The notes under the pieces: generated by a model
Databases searched by the model: none
What the model was told of the DNA's origin: nothing
The model's input: only the letters and a program-made list of their open reading frames with translations
Made by a program: the position numbers and the translations under genes
From: an uncultured Lachnospiraceae bacterium
GTDB lineage: Bacteria; Bacillota; Clostridia; Lachnospirales; Lachnospiraceae
Assembly (NCBI GenBank): GCA_910587155.1
Contig: CAJULA010000003.1
Coordinates: forward strand, 39,141-103,140
Reading direction: 5' to 3'
DNA length: 64,000 nt
Part shown: piece after piece, positions 18,899 to 28,761 of the stretch
How the letters are laid out: each line of letters begins with the position of its first letter
Position numbering within the stretch: the first letter of the stretch is position 1

Positions 18899-20542
18899 AT
18901 GACAGGATTTCTGCTTTGTGCACTGCTTCCCCTGTTGCCGGGAGCAGGCCTTTTGCGGCTGAAAAAGAATCGGGATGGCATCACACTGACCGAGTGCTAT
19001 ATGAGCGGGCTGCTGGTCTGCTTTGTGCTGGGAGCTGTTGCTTCCTGTATGACGATAAAATTAAGCGGCGGATTTTCCTTTTACTGCAGGCTGCTGGCAG
19101 GGCTTTTGCTGGTGTGCAGTCTTGTGTCTCTTTTTGTCGGCAGAGGGATTGTCAGAGATATGCTTTCCCGGATGAAGGCTTCCTGCGGACAAAAAAAGGA
19201 GAAGGGAAGATACCGCAGGCGCCAGATTGCGGAAGCAGTGATTTTGCTTTTTCTTGTTGCCATACAGCTGGCCGGGTATTTTCTGTATGTACCGGATACA
19301 GCCATGGATACGGTGACAGAGACGATCTCCACAATGATGCTGACGGATTCCGTGTTCCGGTATGATCCGGTGACGGGGCATCTTTTGGCAAACGGCATGT
19401 ATCCCTTGTTTAAACTCTGGTCGCTGCCGCTTCTGTATGGCAGTATCTGCGGCCTGTGTGGCATGGAGCTGCACCGTTTTCTGTATCTGGCTGTTCCTGT
19501 CTGGCTGCTGACAGTGAATTTTTTCGTACTGCGTGCCTGGGCCGGGGTTTTGCTGGGAGGACAGAAGGAGAAACGGAATCTGTTTTTGATTTTTGCCGGT
19601 CTGCTTATTGTCATGGGGGACGGAAACAGTGCTTCCTATGCATATTGTCTGCTTCATAACGGATGGAGAGGGAGTGCGGCGGCGGCGGTGATCCTGCTGA
19701 TGGGCGGCTACATACTGTTCGAGATGCTGGTGAAAAAAGAATGGCTCTATGGGGGTGCTGCCATCCTGCTTTCGCTGGGGGCACTTCTGTCTGCGTATCT
19801 GCCGCTGCCCCCGGATATTGACACGCTGTCCGTCGGTGATAAGCGCTGGGGGATGCTGCTTATTTCCGTGCTGGGACTGTATCTGGTCAGAGAGCGGACG
19901 AAAAAAAGGTGGAAGAAGCAGGAAGCGGTTTTGCTGGGCGTCTGTCTGCTGTCCGGTGTCTTCCCGGGCAGCCCTTTTCCGGTGCTGGGTATTGCGTTTG
20001 CGCTGACAGCCATGTGGAGTGTGGCGGATGAGTGGAAAAAGGGTGTGGTCATGTTTGCCGGACTGATGATCATGATCTGTATGACAGGCACAGTGCTTCC
20101 CTTCCGGGCCGATATTCCCAAATGGCGGCATATTCCGGAAAGCGGTCGGGTAATACAGGATAAAATTACGGAACTTGCAGAAACTTATGACAGAGAGGTG
20201 ATGCTGGCCGCACCACAGGATGTCATGGAAAAGGCCAGACTGGCAGATGCCAGGATTCTTCTGCCCTATGGAAAGGATCTCTGGCATACTGGATGTAACA
20301 GGGAAGTACGCAGTTTTTATCCGTACGGAGAAGAAGAGCTGATTCTCTATGAACAGATAAAAGTCGATTATAACCAGCCGGATACGGTGGCAGCACTGGC
20401 TTCGGGACTGGGCTGTGATATTCTGGTGCTGCGGGAGCGGATGAGTGATGACGCCATGCGCCAGTATGGATGGCAGGAGACGGAGAAAGTACCCGGCTAT
20501 GCCGTTTATCTTGCCAGGCCCGGCAGCAGTTACCGGAAGTAA
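18899..20542 (+). CDS. Polytopic membrane protein of unknown function
   Basis: This 547-aa protein has about 10-12 hydrophobic segments spread over residues 1-410 and a soluble C-terminal domain (about 415-547). The overall plan resembles the membrane proteins (such as DUF6077-type) common in clostridial glycan clusters, but I cannot name a family firmly. No glycosyltransferase DxD or GT-C acidic first-loop motif is obvious. It lies between manC and a polyprenyl-phosphate glycosyltransferase, 16 nt from the latter, which fits a role in sugar transfer or transport on the outer face of the membrane. That role is inferred from position. Confidence 0.6.
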   Translation: MTGFLLCALLPLLPGAGLLRLKKNRDGITLTECYMSGLLVCFVLGAVASCMTIKLSGGFSFYCRLLAGLLLVCSLVSLFVGRGIVRDMLSRMKASCGQKKEKGRYRRRQIAEAVILLFLVAIQLAGYFLYVPDTAMDTVTETISTMMLTDSVFRYDPVTGHLLANGMYPLFKLWSLPLLYGSICGLCGMELHRFLYLAVPVWLLTVNFFVLRAWAGVLLGGQKEKRNLFLIFAGLLIVMGDGNSASYAYCLLHNGWRGSAAAAVILLMGGYILFEMLVKKEWLYGGAAILLSLGALLSAYLPLPPDIDTLSVGDKRWGMLLISVLGLYLVRERTKKRWKKQEAVLLGVCLLSGVFPGSPFPVLGIAFALTAMWSVADEWKKGVVMFAGLMIMICMTGTVLPFRADIPKWRHIPESGRVIQDKITELAETYDREVMLAAPQDVMEKARLADARILLPYGKDLWHTGCNREVRSFYPYGEEELILYEQIKVDYNQPDTVAALASGLGCDILVLRERMSDDAMRQYGWQETEKVPGYAVYLARPGSSYRK

Positions 20543-20558
20543 GCGATAGGAGCGAATT

Positions 20559-21491
20559 ATGAAAATGTTGAGTGTGATCGTTCCCTGCTACAATGAAGAG
20601 GAAAATGTGTCCTATTTTTATCAGGAGCTGATGAAGCAGGAGACAGCTTTGCAGGAGCGTGAGATAGAACTGGAACTGATCTATGTGGATGACGGTTCCG
20701 CGGATCATACGGCAGCCGAGGTGAGAAAACTTCATGAGAAGGATAAGCGAGTGCACATGGTCTCCTTTTCCCGGAATTTTGGAAAAGAGGCGGGGATATA
20801 TGCAGGATTGCAGAAAGCAGACGGAGACTATGTGGTACTGATGGATGCGGATCTGCAGGACCCGCCTTCGCTCCTTCCCGAGATGCTTCATTATCTGGAA
20901 GAGGAAGGCTATGATTCCGTTGCTACCAGGCGGGTGACACGGAAAGGTGAGCCGATGATCCGTTCTTTTTTTGCCAGGAGATTTTATCGGCTCATGAAGC
21001 ATATTTCCCATACGGAGATTGTGGACGGAGCCAGAGATTATCGTCTGATGAAGCGCTGTGTGGTTGATGCCATCCTTTCCATGAAGGAATATAACCGCTT
21101 TACAAAGGGGATTTTCGGCTGGGTGGGTTTCCGGACGAAATGGCTGGAATATGAGAATATTGAGCGTACAAAGGGAGAGACAAAGTGGAATTTCTGGAAG
21201 CTGTTCCTCTATTCGCTGGACGGGATTCTGGCTTTTTCCACTATGCCGCTGGCATTTGTGTCGGTGATCGGACTGATTTTTTGTCTGCTGGCGTTTATTC
21301 TGATTGTGTTTACGATTGTGCGGACCGCCATTTTCGGCGATCCCACTTCCGGGTGGCCGTCTCTGGTATGCATTATTTCCCTGATCAGCGGTGTTCAGCT
21401 TTTATGTCTGGGTATTGTGGGACAATATCTGTCCAAGATGTATATGGAAGTCAAAAACAGACCGATTTATCTGGTAAAAGAAGAGTTGTAA
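20559..21491 (+). CDS. GtrB/DPM1-like polyprenyl-phosphate glycosyltransferase (GT2)
   Basis: This 310-aa GT2 enzyme has an N-terminal catalytic domain: VIVPCYNEEENV (about 5-16), YVDDGSADHT, SRNFGKEAGIYAGL and the metal-binding LMDADLQDPP. Two C-terminal membrane helices follow (about 228-250 and 265-290). Proteins of this layout move a hexose from a nucleotide sugar to undecaprenyl phosphate. The lipid-linked sugar is then used on the outer face by a GT-C enzyme. The AGGAG site and ATG at 20559 are well spaced. The locus has several GT-C-like proteins that could be its partners, and a second enzyme of this class lies at 49654. Confidence 0.85.
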   Translation: MKMLSVIVPCYNEEENVSYFYQELMKQETALQEREIELELIYVDDGSADHTAAEVRKLHEKDKRVHMVSFSRNFGKEAGIYAGLQKADGDYVVLMDADLQDPPSLLPEMLHYLEEEGYDSVATRRVTRKGEPMIRSFFARRFYRLMKHISHTEIVDGARDYRLMKRCVVDAILSMKEYNRFTKGIFGWVGFRTKWLEYENIERTKGETKWNFWKLFLYSLDGILAFSTMPLAFVSVIGLIFCLLAFILIVFTIVRTAIFGDPTSGWPSLVCIISLISGVQLLCLGIVGQYLSKMYMEVKNRPIYLVKEEL

Positions 21492-21492
21492 T

Positions 21493-22245
21493 ATGGAAAT
21501 GAAGACAAGCATTATCATTCCTGTCTATCAGGCGGCCGCATTTTTGCGGGAGACGATTGAATCTGTCCGTGCCCAGGATGAGACAGACTGGGAGCTGCTG
21601 CTGGTGGATGACTGTTCCCTTGATGGGAGCAGGGAGATTATAAAAGAATATGCCGCCAGGGATGACAGGATACATCTGATCCGGCAGACGGTCAATCAGG
21701 GGGCAGCCGCAGCCCGCAACCGGGGTGTGGATGAGGCCAGGGGACGTTATCTTGCCTTTCTGGACAGTGATGATCTCTGGAAGTGTAACCGACTGTCCGC
21801 CGGCCTTTCCTTTATGGAAGAAAAACAGATCGGTTTTGTGTTCAGCGGTTATGAATTTGCCGATCAAAACGGGGTGGGGACAGGGCGGATCGTCCGTGTA
21901 CCGGAGACACTTTCCTATCGTCAGGCATTGAAAAATACGACGATCTTTACATCGACGGTGTTATTTGATACCCATATCATCCCCCGGGAACTGCTTCGGA
22001 TGCCGCTTGTGAAAAGCGAAGATACCGCTGCCTGGTGGAACATTCTGCGAAACGGGCATACTGCGTACGGACTGGATCAGAATCTTGTCTTGTACAGAAG
22101 AAGTACGGGCACACTCTCTTCCAATAAGCTGGAAGCGATCCGGCGGATCTGGAACCTGTACCGGCGTGTGGAAGGTCTGTCACTGCCATACAGTGCATAC
22201 AATTTTGTGTTTTACGCGGTGCGTGCCACCCTGCGCAGAGTTTAA
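21493..22245 (+). CDS. Family 2 glycosyltransferase
   Basis: This 250-aa soluble or peripheral GT-A enzyme has IIIPVYQAAAFLRETIESV (7-25), LLVDDCSLDGS, NQGAAAARNRG and LDSDDLW, the usual GT2 nucleotide-sugar and metal sites. The length and organisation resemble TuaG-type transferases of teichuronic acid and EPS clusters. The donor and acceptor cannot be predicted. It follows the GtrB-like gene almost without a gap and comes just before the WcaJ-like initiating enzyme, so an early step of repeat-unit assembly is plausible. Confidence 0.85.
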   Translation: MEMKTSIIIPVYQAAAFLRETIESVRAQDETDWELLLVDDCSLDGSREIIKEYAARDDRIHLIRQTVNQGAAAARNRGVDEARGRYLAFLDSDDLWKCNRLSAGLSFMEEKQIGFVFSGYEFADQNGVGTGRIVRVPETLSYRQALKNTTIFTSTVLFDTHIIPRELLRMPLVKSEDTAAWWNILRNGHTAYGLDQNLVLYRRSTGTLSSNKLEAIRRIWNLYRRVEGLSLPYSAYNFVFYAVRATLRRV

Positions 22246-22295
22246 AGGCCAAGGCGCCGCTTTGCCGGACGGTGACAGAAAGGAGATGAAAGCGG

Positions 22296-23657
22296 ATGAA
22301 AAAGCTGGAGACATACAAGAGGCTGATACAGATTGCCCTGTCTTCGATCTGTATCATTTTACAGATGGGAGTCTATGCCCTGTTCTGGTATGGCTATTAC
22401 AGTGAAAGGATGTATCTGAAATTTTATTTCAAAGGGCATCTCCTTATGCTTTTTGTGTATATAGTTCTGTTGTTTTTTTTCTCCCAGATGTACGGAGGCA
22501 TGCGGATCGGTTATCTGCGGTCGGGAGAGGTGATGTTTTCTCAGGTCTTTGCCACGCTCTGTGTCAATGCCATTACGTATCTGCAGATGTGTCTGATGGT
22601 GCGGGGATTTCTTGATATCAGGCCGATGTTTTACATGACTTTGTCTGAAGCGGCAGTGGTCATATTATGGACGATGGGCAGTGCCGGCATTTACAGACGC
22701 ATCTTTTCTCCCAGGAACCTTTTGCTGGTCCATGGGGACCGCCCGGTGGAAGATATCCTTCATAAATTCGGTACGAGAAAGGACAAGTATCATGTGACAG
22801 GGAATATTCATATCGGGATGGGTGCGGATGCCATCTGCCGGGAAGCGGAGAACGGTTATGACGGTGTGATACTCTGGGATATTCCTGCCCAGATACGGAA
22901 CAAACTGTATAAATACTGCTTTGGTGTGGGGATCCGGGTATATATTATGCCGAAGATACCGGATATCCTGATCAAGGGGGCCGATCAGCTTCATCTGTTC
23001 GATACTCCGATCCTGCTTACACGGGAATATGTGCTGAGCTTTGAACAGCGTCTTGCCAAACGGGTGATAGATTTTGTGTGCGCACTGCTTCTCTGTATCA
23101 TAGCCTCGCCCATTATGCTGCTGACAGCCATAGCCATCAAGGCTTATGACAGAGGGCCGGTTTTCTATAAACAGATTCGCTGTACCAGGGATATGAAGGA
23201 ATTTTATATTCTGAAATTCCGCAGTATGCGGGTGGATGCGGAAAAGGACGGGGTGGCGCGGCTGGCGGCCAAAAACGATGACAGGATCACACCCGTCGGC
23301 CGCTTTATCCGTATGGTGAGGATTGACGAACTGCCCCAGTTATTCAATATACTCAAAGGGGAGATGACCTTTATCGGGCCCAGGCCGGAGCGGCCGGAGA
23401 TCATCATGCAGTATATGGAAGGGATGCCGGAGTTTATCTTCCGTACGAAGGTAAAGGCGGGACTGGCCGGTTATGCACAGGTGTATGGGAAATATAATAC
23501 GACACCTTATGATAAATTAAAACTGGATTTATTTTATATTGAAAACTATTCTATCTGGCTGGACATCAAACTGATGCTGCTGACCCTGAAAATTCTGTTC
23601 CGGCCTGAGAGCACGGAGGGCGTGGACAACAGCCAGACAACGGCGCTGAAGAAATGA
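22296..23657 (+). CDS. Polytopic undecaprenyl-phosphate glycosyl-1-phosphate transferase (WcaJ/CpsE-like)
   Basis: This 453-aa enzyme starts a lipid-linked oligosaccharide by moving a sugar-1-phosphate from a UDP-sugar to undecaprenyl phosphate. Four N-terminal helices (about 11-130) are followed by a Rossmann-like middle domain (about 140-245). The C-terminal catalytic domain carries a membrane hairpin (about 258-282), LKFRSM (306-311), the D344-E345 pair in RIDELPQLFN, and GPRPERPE. Typical sugars are glucose or galactose. It is one of two initiating enzymes in the locus; the other, at 57753, is the small PglC type. The Wzz-like protein follows directly. Confidence 0.92.
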   Translation: MKKLETYKRLIQIALSSICIILQMGVYALFWYGYYSERMYLKFYFKGHLLMLFVYIVLLFFFSQMYGGMRIGYLRSGEVMFSQVFATLCVNAITYLQMCLMVRGFLDIRPMFYMTLSEAAVVILWTMGSAGIYRRIFSPRNLLLVHGDRPVEDILHKFGTRKDKYHVTGNIHIGMGADAICREAENGYDGVILWDIPAQIRNKLYKYCFGVGIRVYIMPKIPDILIKGADQLHLFDTPILLTREYVLSFEQRLAKRVIDFVCALLLCIIASPIMLLTAIAIKAYDRGPVFYKQIRCTRDMKEFYILKFRSMRVDAEKDGVARLAAKNDDRITPVGRFIRMVRIDELPQLFNILKGEMTFIGPRPERPEIIMQYMEGMPEFIFRTKVKAGLAGYAQVYGKYNTTPYDKLKLDLFYIENYSIWLDIKLMLLTLKILFRPESTEGVDNSQTTALKK

Positions 23658-23685
23658 CAGTGTGGCAAAGGGCGAAGAGAGTGTG

Positions 23686-24681
23686 ATGAGCATGACAGAG
23701 CAAGAATGGATGCGGGAAGGACTGGATATCAAACGAACCGTCCTTTTGTACCGCCGGAAATTGTGGATTTCTTTTTTATGTGCCCTGGCCGGGGCGGGGC
23801 TGGCCGGAGGGTTCTATTTTCTGGTGCATGTAGTCTTCGCACCCGCGAGAGAGTATGAAGCGGTATCCAAGCTGTATCTGACTTTCGGGGCGGATGATGA
23901 TGGGGATGCCTATCAGTATTATAACGGCTATACATGGAACGACCTGATGAAGACGGAGCCCATATTGGACAAGATCATGGAATCACTTTCGCCGGACAGG
24001 GACCGGGAACAGGTGAAAGAAATGATAACAGCTGATATTTTATCGGATATCCGTCTGTTGACCATTACGGTGCGCAGCAACAGTCTGCAGGAAACGGATG
24101 AGGTGATCCGGGCGGCAGAGAATGCGCTGATCCGGTTTGGGCAGGAGATGCAGGAATTTGAAAAGATAGAGGTCGTGGATCACGGAGCAGCGGCGCTGGT
24201 TGTGGTAGAGGATGAGACGCTGCGGGCACTGGCGGCCGGGGCGGCGGTCGGTTTTCTGCTCTCTCTCCTGGGTCTGGCGCTTTTCTGCATTATGGACGAC
24301 TCCGTCTATGTCCCGTCGGATTTTGAAAAGCGTTATGGCTATCCCGTCCTGGGTGTGACTTTTGCCGGCGATGAAGAGATGGGGCGGGAAGAACTGGCAG
24401 CGCATGTCAGCCGGGTATCCATCGGACGAAAACGGATTCTGTATGCGGAGACAGGGGAGCGGAAGGTGCGTCTGCCCGTGGAATGTCGGGAGGAAGGCAG
24501 CGGACTGATTCTCAGGATCCCTTATGGCGGCGGCAACGGGAAACTGTTGGAGCGCTGGATACGGGAGGCGGAATTTATGGATTGCGAAATTCTGGGAGCA
24601 GTGATCACGGAGGCGGATCCTTTCCTGTATCGTCTCTATTTTGCAACATTTCCAGGCAGGAAAAAGAGAGGGAAGTCATGA
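23686..24681 (+). CDS. Wzz/YveK-like polysaccharide chain-length regulator
   Basis: This 331-aa membrane protein has a Wzz-type layout. An N-terminal cytoplasmic tail (DIKRTVLLYRRKLW) precedes helix 1 (about 28-50), an extracellular loop of about 120 residues, and helix 2 (about 183-207). A cytoplasmic tail of about 120 residues follows, with no P-loop. Such co-polymerases set polymer length with Wzy/EpsG. In Firmicutes the partner is a separate tyrosine kinase (YwqD/CapB), which is not seen in this window; the long tail here might replace or bind it. The start is uncertain: an upstream GTG at 23662 is also in frame. I took the ATG at 23686, which has a purine-rich site before it. Confidence 0.75.
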   Translation: MSMTEQEWMREGLDIKRTVLLYRRKLWISFLCALAGAGLAGGFYFLVHVVFAPAREYEAVSKLYLTFGADDDGDAYQYYNGYTWNDLMKTEPILDKIMESLSPDRDREQVKEMITADILSDIRLLTITVRSNSLQETDEVIRAAENALIRFGQEMQEFEKIEVVDHGAAALVVVEDETLRALAAGAAVGFLLSLLGLALFCIMDDSVYVPSDFEKRYGYPVLGVTFAGDEEMGREELAAHVSRVSIGRKRILYAETGERKVRLPVECREEGSGLILRIPYGGGNGKLLERWIREAEFMDCEILGAVITEADPFLYRLYFATFPGRKKRGKS

Positions 24682-25481
24682 AAGAGATGCGGCTGCAGCT
24701 CCTGATCTCCGCCGTGAACCAGGAGCCTGAAAAATTGATCAGTGCCATGCATGTGCAAAGCGATGCCATACTTGTCAATCAGTGTGACCATTTTTCCTAT
24801 GAAGAGATCAGGCAGGCCGATCATCTGATCCGGGTATATCATCTGGCAGAGCGTGGGGTGGGCCTGAGCCGGAACCACGCATTGCAGCGGGCCGACGGGG
24901 ATATCTGTCTGTTTGCGGACGAGGATATCGTATATCAGGATGACTATGTCAGGAAAATACTGGAGGAATTTGGGCGGCATCCGGAGGCGGATATGCTGCT
25001 GTTCAATGTGGATGTATGCAGGGCGCGCAGAACCTACCATACAGGGAGGTATGGCCGGGTACGGCTTTACAACTGCGGGAGATATCCGGCGTATAGTTTT
25101 GCCCTGCGGCGGGAAGTGATGCATGCGAAAAACGTATGTTATTCCTTGCTGTTTGGCGGAGGCGCCCGTTACAGCAATGGAGAAGACAGTCTTTTTATCC
25201 GGGATTGCATCAGAAGCGGTATGAAAGTTTATAAGACGCCTGTGACGATCGGCAGGGAAAAGGAGAGGGAGTCCACCTGGTTTTCCGGTTATCATGAGAA
25301 GTTTTTCTTTGACAGAGGCGTTTTGTACCACCACCTCTATGGACGGCTGGCCATAGCGATGTCGTTACAGTTTCTGCTGCGTCATGGCAGGGTGATGTGC
25401 AGGGAGATATCTGTCAGAAAGGCTTATGGCATCATGCGCAGAGGAATCCGCGCGGGCAGCGATTCCGGCAGGCAGGCGTAA
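24678..25481 (+). CDS. Glycosyltransferase, GT2-like (GT-A fold)
   Basis: This 267-aa protein has a GT-A-like pattern: LLISAVNQEP near the N-terminus, GVGLSRNHALQRADGDICLFADEDIVY (about 65-91) holding the donor-binding and acidic metal site, and a later GEDSLFIRDC motif typical of the catalytic base region of GT2 enzymes. The ATG overlaps the Wzz stop (ATGA), implying translational coupling. It is followed by the EpsG-like polymerase. The donor is unknown. Confidence 0.8.
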   Translation: MKEMRLQLLISAVNQEPEKLISAMHVQSDAILVNQCDHFSYEEIRQADHLIRVYHLAERGVGLSRNHALQRADGDICLFADEDIVYQDDYVRKILEEFGRHPEADMLLFNVDVCRARRTYHTGRYGRVRLYNCGRYPAYSFALRREVMHAKNVCYSLLFGGGARYSNGEDSLFIRDCIRSGMKVYKTPVTIGREKERESTWFSGYHEKFFFDRGVLYHHLYGRLAIAMSLQFLLRHGRVMCREISVRKAYGIMRRGIRAGSDSGRQA

Positions 25482-25508
25482 ACGGGCCTTTATGTGGGAG
25501 GCAAAGGA

Positions 25509-26672
25509 ATGACAGTATATATCATTCTGACAATTTTGACAGTGGCGATCGCCGCTTTGGTGAAAAAACAGGAGGGCGGCCGGGCAAGGGCATATCGTCC
25601 TGTGTGCGCCCGGACGAAAGGTGAGCTTTTCGCGCGGGCCGACAGGGGCTGTCTGTTTACAAGGCAGCAGGCATGTAACGGGGTCTGCCTGCTTTTCCTC
25701 TTTGTGCTTTTGTTCGGTGTGTCTTTCTGCCGGGATCAGGTGGGAAATGATTACACCCGTTATGAGGAGTTTTTTCATCTGATTCCTCTGCGGCAGGTCG
25801 TGCCTACCGAATTTGGGTTTAACGGGATCGTATTGTTCATGCAGTTTCTGGCAGGGCGGGATGCGAGGATCTCTATATTCGGTCTGTTTGCTTTTATCAC
25901 TGTGGCCTTTATGATCAAAGCTGTCTATGACCAGAGTGAGGATTTTCTCTTTTCCTTTTTTCTGTTTATGACGCTGAGCTATTATTTCCAGAGTCTGAAT
26001 ACGGTGCGCTATTATTTCGCCTGGGCGATTGCCGTTTTTTCCATGAAGTATGTGCTCAAGGGGCAATATCTGAAATTTATTCTGCTGATTCTGCCGGCGG
26101 CTACCGTGCATAAGTCAGTGCTGCTCGTGATTCCGGTTTATTTGCTGGCATGTCTGCCTTTTACCTGGTGGCAGCTTGTGCTTTTGGGGGCGGCGGCCTC
26201 CACCGGACTGATATGTCAGGAGCTGTATCTGAAGGTCATTGTCAGGCTGTATCCCAGCTATGAAAATACGGCTTATCTGGACGGCGGCACATCACTGGTC
26301 AATATTATCAGAATCAGCGGCGTATTTGTGCTGTCATTGCTGTATTATAAAAAAGCCATAGCAGGCAATAAGCAGAACCGCTTTTACTTTCATCTGAATC
26401 TGTTTGCGCTGCTTTTGTATACATGTGCTTCCTTTGTACCGGAAATATCAAGGGTTGGATATTATATGACGGCAGGGCACATATTTCTTCTTCCGTCGCT
26501 GATTGCCCGGATCGGGGAGGGATGGCAGCGGAAATTCTGGAAAATAGCAGTGATTGCGGCAGCAGTGCTGTATTTTGCAATCTTTCTGATCAAGGCACAG
26601 GATCTGCTTGTGCGGATTGTGCCATATCATACATGGATATTCCCGGCTGAGATAAGCGGAAAGGCGGTGTAG
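25509..26672 (+). CDS. EpsG-family polysaccharide polymerase-like membrane protein
   Basis: This 387-aa polytopic membrane protein has about 9-10 helices. The signature region GNDYTRYEEFF (near residue 80), followed by EFGFNGI and, after a gap, LNTVRYYFAWAIAVFS, matches EpsG/Wzy-like polymerases that link lipid-borne repeat units outside the cell. Ribosome site GGGAGG lies 7 nt before the ATG at 25509, which I prefer to a GTG 15 nt upstream. It lies between two GT2 genes, as epsG does in Bacillus-type EPS operons. Confidence 0.8.
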   Translation: MTVYIILTILTVAIAALVKKQEGGRARAYRPVCARTKGELFARADRGCLFTRQQACNGVCLLFLFVLLFGVSFCRDQVGNDYTRYEEFFHLIPLRQVVPTEFGFNGIVLFMQFLAGRDARISIFGLFAFITVAFMIKAVYDQSEDFLFSFFLFMTLSYYFQSLNTVRYYFAWAIAVFSMKYVLKGQYLKFILLILPAATVHKSVLLVIPVYLLACLPFTWWQLVLLGAAASTGLICQELYLKVIVRLYPSYENTAYLDGGTSLVNIIRISGVFVLSLLYYKKAIAGNKQNRFYFHLNLFALLLYTCASFVPEISRVGYYMTAGHIFLLPSLIARIGEGWQRKFWKIAVIAAAVLYFAIFLIKAQDLLVRIVPYHTWIFPAEISGKAV

Positions 26673-26675
26673 GAA

Positions 26676-27479
26676 ATGAAACGGATCACATTCAGTATCA
26701 TTGTTGTCAGTCTGAACGCAGGAGAAAAACTGCGCAGAACAGTGCAGAGTATTCTGGAACAGAGTTATCCGCATTTTGAAGTGATCGTCAAGGACGGTAT
26801 GTCCACGGACGGTTCGGTGGACAGGCTCCCGCAGGATGAGAGAATCCGGATTGTGCGTCAGAGAGATACCGGGATTTATGACGCCATGAATCAGGCCACG
26901 GCGCTGGCCGACGGAGATTATCTGCTCTATTTAAATTGCGGGGATTACTTTTACCATGAAAAAGTACTGGAAAAGGCCGGCGCCTGGATTGGTACGGACC
27001 GGGCCGCCTCAGAAATCTATTACGGCGATATTTATAACCGGAGCGTGGATACCCGGATCGTATCCGACCCGCATATTACGGCCTTTACCTGTTATCGCAA
27101 TGTGCCATGTCATCAGGCCTGCTTTTATGCCAGACAGCTGATGCGGAAAAGAAAGTACAATCCTAAATACCGGGTAAGGGCGGATTATGACCATTTCCTG
27201 GGCTGTTATTTTGAGGATGGTGTGCGGCCTGTTTCCATGCATTTTATCATTGTGTCCTACGAGGGCGGCGGTTTTTCGGAGACGGCGGAAAATGCACGGC
27301 GCTCTGCCAGAGAGCATAAAGCCATTACCGGAAAATATATGAGCGCAGGACAGCTTTTTCTTTTCCGGATGCTGATGCTTTTGTCAATGGCGCCGCTGCG
27401 GACCAGGATTGCAGGAAGCAGACGTTTTTCCGGTATCTATCAGAAGATCAAGGCAGCCATTTATCAGAAAAGAGGATAA
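26676..27479 (+). CDS. Family 2 glycosyltransferase, WcaE-like
   Basis: This 267-aa GT2 enzyme has SIIVVSLNAGEKLRRTVQSI (about 7-26), VIVKDGMSTDGSVD, RDTGIYDAMNQATALADGDY and LNCGDYF. The DTGIYDAMN and LNxGD motifs are typical of the WcaE-like subgroup found in colanic-acid and capsule clusters. It starts 3 nt after the EpsG-like gene. The precise sugar is not predictable from sequence. Confidence 0.85.
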   Translation: MKRITFSIIVVSLNAGEKLRRTVQSILEQSYPHFEVIVKDGMSTDGSVDRLPQDERIRIVRQRDTGIYDAMNQATALADGDYLLYLNCGDYFYHEKVLEKAGAWIGTDRAASEIYYGDIYNRSVDTRIVSDPHITAFTCYRNVPCHQACFYARQLMRKRKYNPKYRVRADYDHFLGCYFEDGVRPVSMHFIIVSYEGGGFSETAENARRSAREHKAITGKYMSAGQLFLFRMLMLLSMAPLRTRIAGSRRFSGIYQKIKAAIYQKRG

Positions 27480-27486
27480 GAAGCGG

Positions 27487-28761
27487 ATGAGGGTATTGTG
27501 GCTTTGTAATATTATGCTGCCTGTCATTGCGTCACAGCTGGGACTGCCCTGCAGCAACAAAGAGGGCTGGCTGTCAGGGCTGGCGGCCAGGGTGTGCAGG
27601 GAAAAGCCGGATGATATGACACTTGGTGTCTGTTTTCCGGTTACGGGGGAGGCGATCCGGGGGGAGACGGACGGTCTTTTATGGTATGGCTTCCCGGAGG
27701 ATACATCGAGGCCGCATCTGTACGGAAAAGGTCTTGAGGGAGCCCTGGGGCGGATTGTGGAGATGTTTAAGCCGGATATTGTACACTGCTTCGGTACGGA
27801 ATATCCTCATACGCTGGCGATGACCAGGGTCTATGGCCGGCCGCAGCGTACACTGATCGGCATACAGGGCTTATGCTTTGTCTATGCGGAGGCGTATATG
27901 GCAGGTCTGCCGGACAGTGTGCGGCGACGGACATCACTGCGTGATTTTCTGCGGCAGGATAATCTGAGGCAGCAGCAGAATAAATACCGCAGGCGCGGTA
28001 CTTTTGAAAAGGAGGCGCTGCGGCGCACCGCGCATGTGACCGGACGCACCGACTGGGACCGGGAATGGGCGAAGCGGGTCAACCCGGGCGCTGCCTATCA
28101 TTTTATGAATGAGACGTTGCGGGAGTCGTTTTACGGTCCGGTATGGGATGTGAAATCCTGCAGACCGTGCAGTATTTTTGTCAGTCAGGGGAATTATCCG
28201 ATCAAAGGATTGCATTATCTTTTGCAGGCCATGCCCATGATAAAGCGTCGCTTTCCCAAGGCGCATCTGTTTGTGGCGGGGGATGTGATCACCCGTGCGG
28301 ACACGGTGAAGGAAAAGCTGAAACTGTCAGGCTATGGGCGCTATCTGCGGGAACTGATCCGTGCAAACCGGCTGGAAAGGTCCGTCACTTTCCTGGGCAG
28401 GCTGGGAGAGAAGGAAATGTTGAGACATTTTCTGGAAAGCCATGTCTTTGTCTCGCCCTCTTCCATTGAGAATTCACCTAACTCGGTAGGGGAAGCCATG
28501 CTGCTGGGTATGCCGGTGATCAGTTCGGATGTGGGCGGTGTACACAATATGCTGCTGTCGGGTCTGGAGGGTGTCCTGTATCATCCGGGGGATGTTAAGG
28601 CGCTGGCGGACTGGGTATGCTATGTTTTTGACGGAAAAAACAGGGCGGAGATAGAAGAAATGGGGCGCTGCGCCCGTCTGCGTGCGCTTCGTACACACGA
28701 TCCGGAGACCAATTACCGGCGTCTGTTGGAGATTTACGATGAAATTAACCTTTGTGTCTAA
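27487..28761 (+). CDS. Family 4 glycosyltransferase
   Basis: This 424-aa GT-B enzyme has its donor-binding C-terminal half marked by the SQGNYPIKGLHYLLQAMP region, VTFLGRLGEKEMLRHF and VFVSPSSIENSPNSVGEAMLLGMPVI (about 320-350). The last is the EX7E-type retaining GT4 motif. The N-terminal acceptor domain begins MRVLWLCNIMLP. The start at 27487 lies 7 nt after the previous stop. An upstream in-frame extension would overlap the preceding gene and is unlikely. The 3' end overlaps the next glycosyltransferase by 23 nt. Confidence 0.87.
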   Translation: MRVLWLCNIMLPVIASQLGLPCSNKEGWLSGLAARVCREKPDDMTLGVCFPVTGEAIRGETDGLLWYGFPEDTSRPHLYGKGLEGALGRIVEMFKPDIVHCFGTEYPHTLAMTRVYGRPQRTLIGIQGLCFVYAEAYMAGLPDSVRRRTSLRDFLRQDNLRQQQNKYRRRGTFEKEALRRTAHVTGRTDWDREWAKRVNPGAAYHFMNETLRESFYGPVWDVKSCRPCSIFVSQGNYPIKGLHYLLQAMPMIKRRFPKAHLFVAGDVITRADTVKEKLKLSGYGRYLRELIRANRLERSVTFLGRLGEKEMLRHFLESHVFVSPSSIENSPNSVGEAMLLGMPVISSDVGGVHNMLLSGLEGVLYHPGDVKALADWVCYVFDGKNRAEIEEMGRCARLRALRTHDPETNYRRLLEIYDEINLCV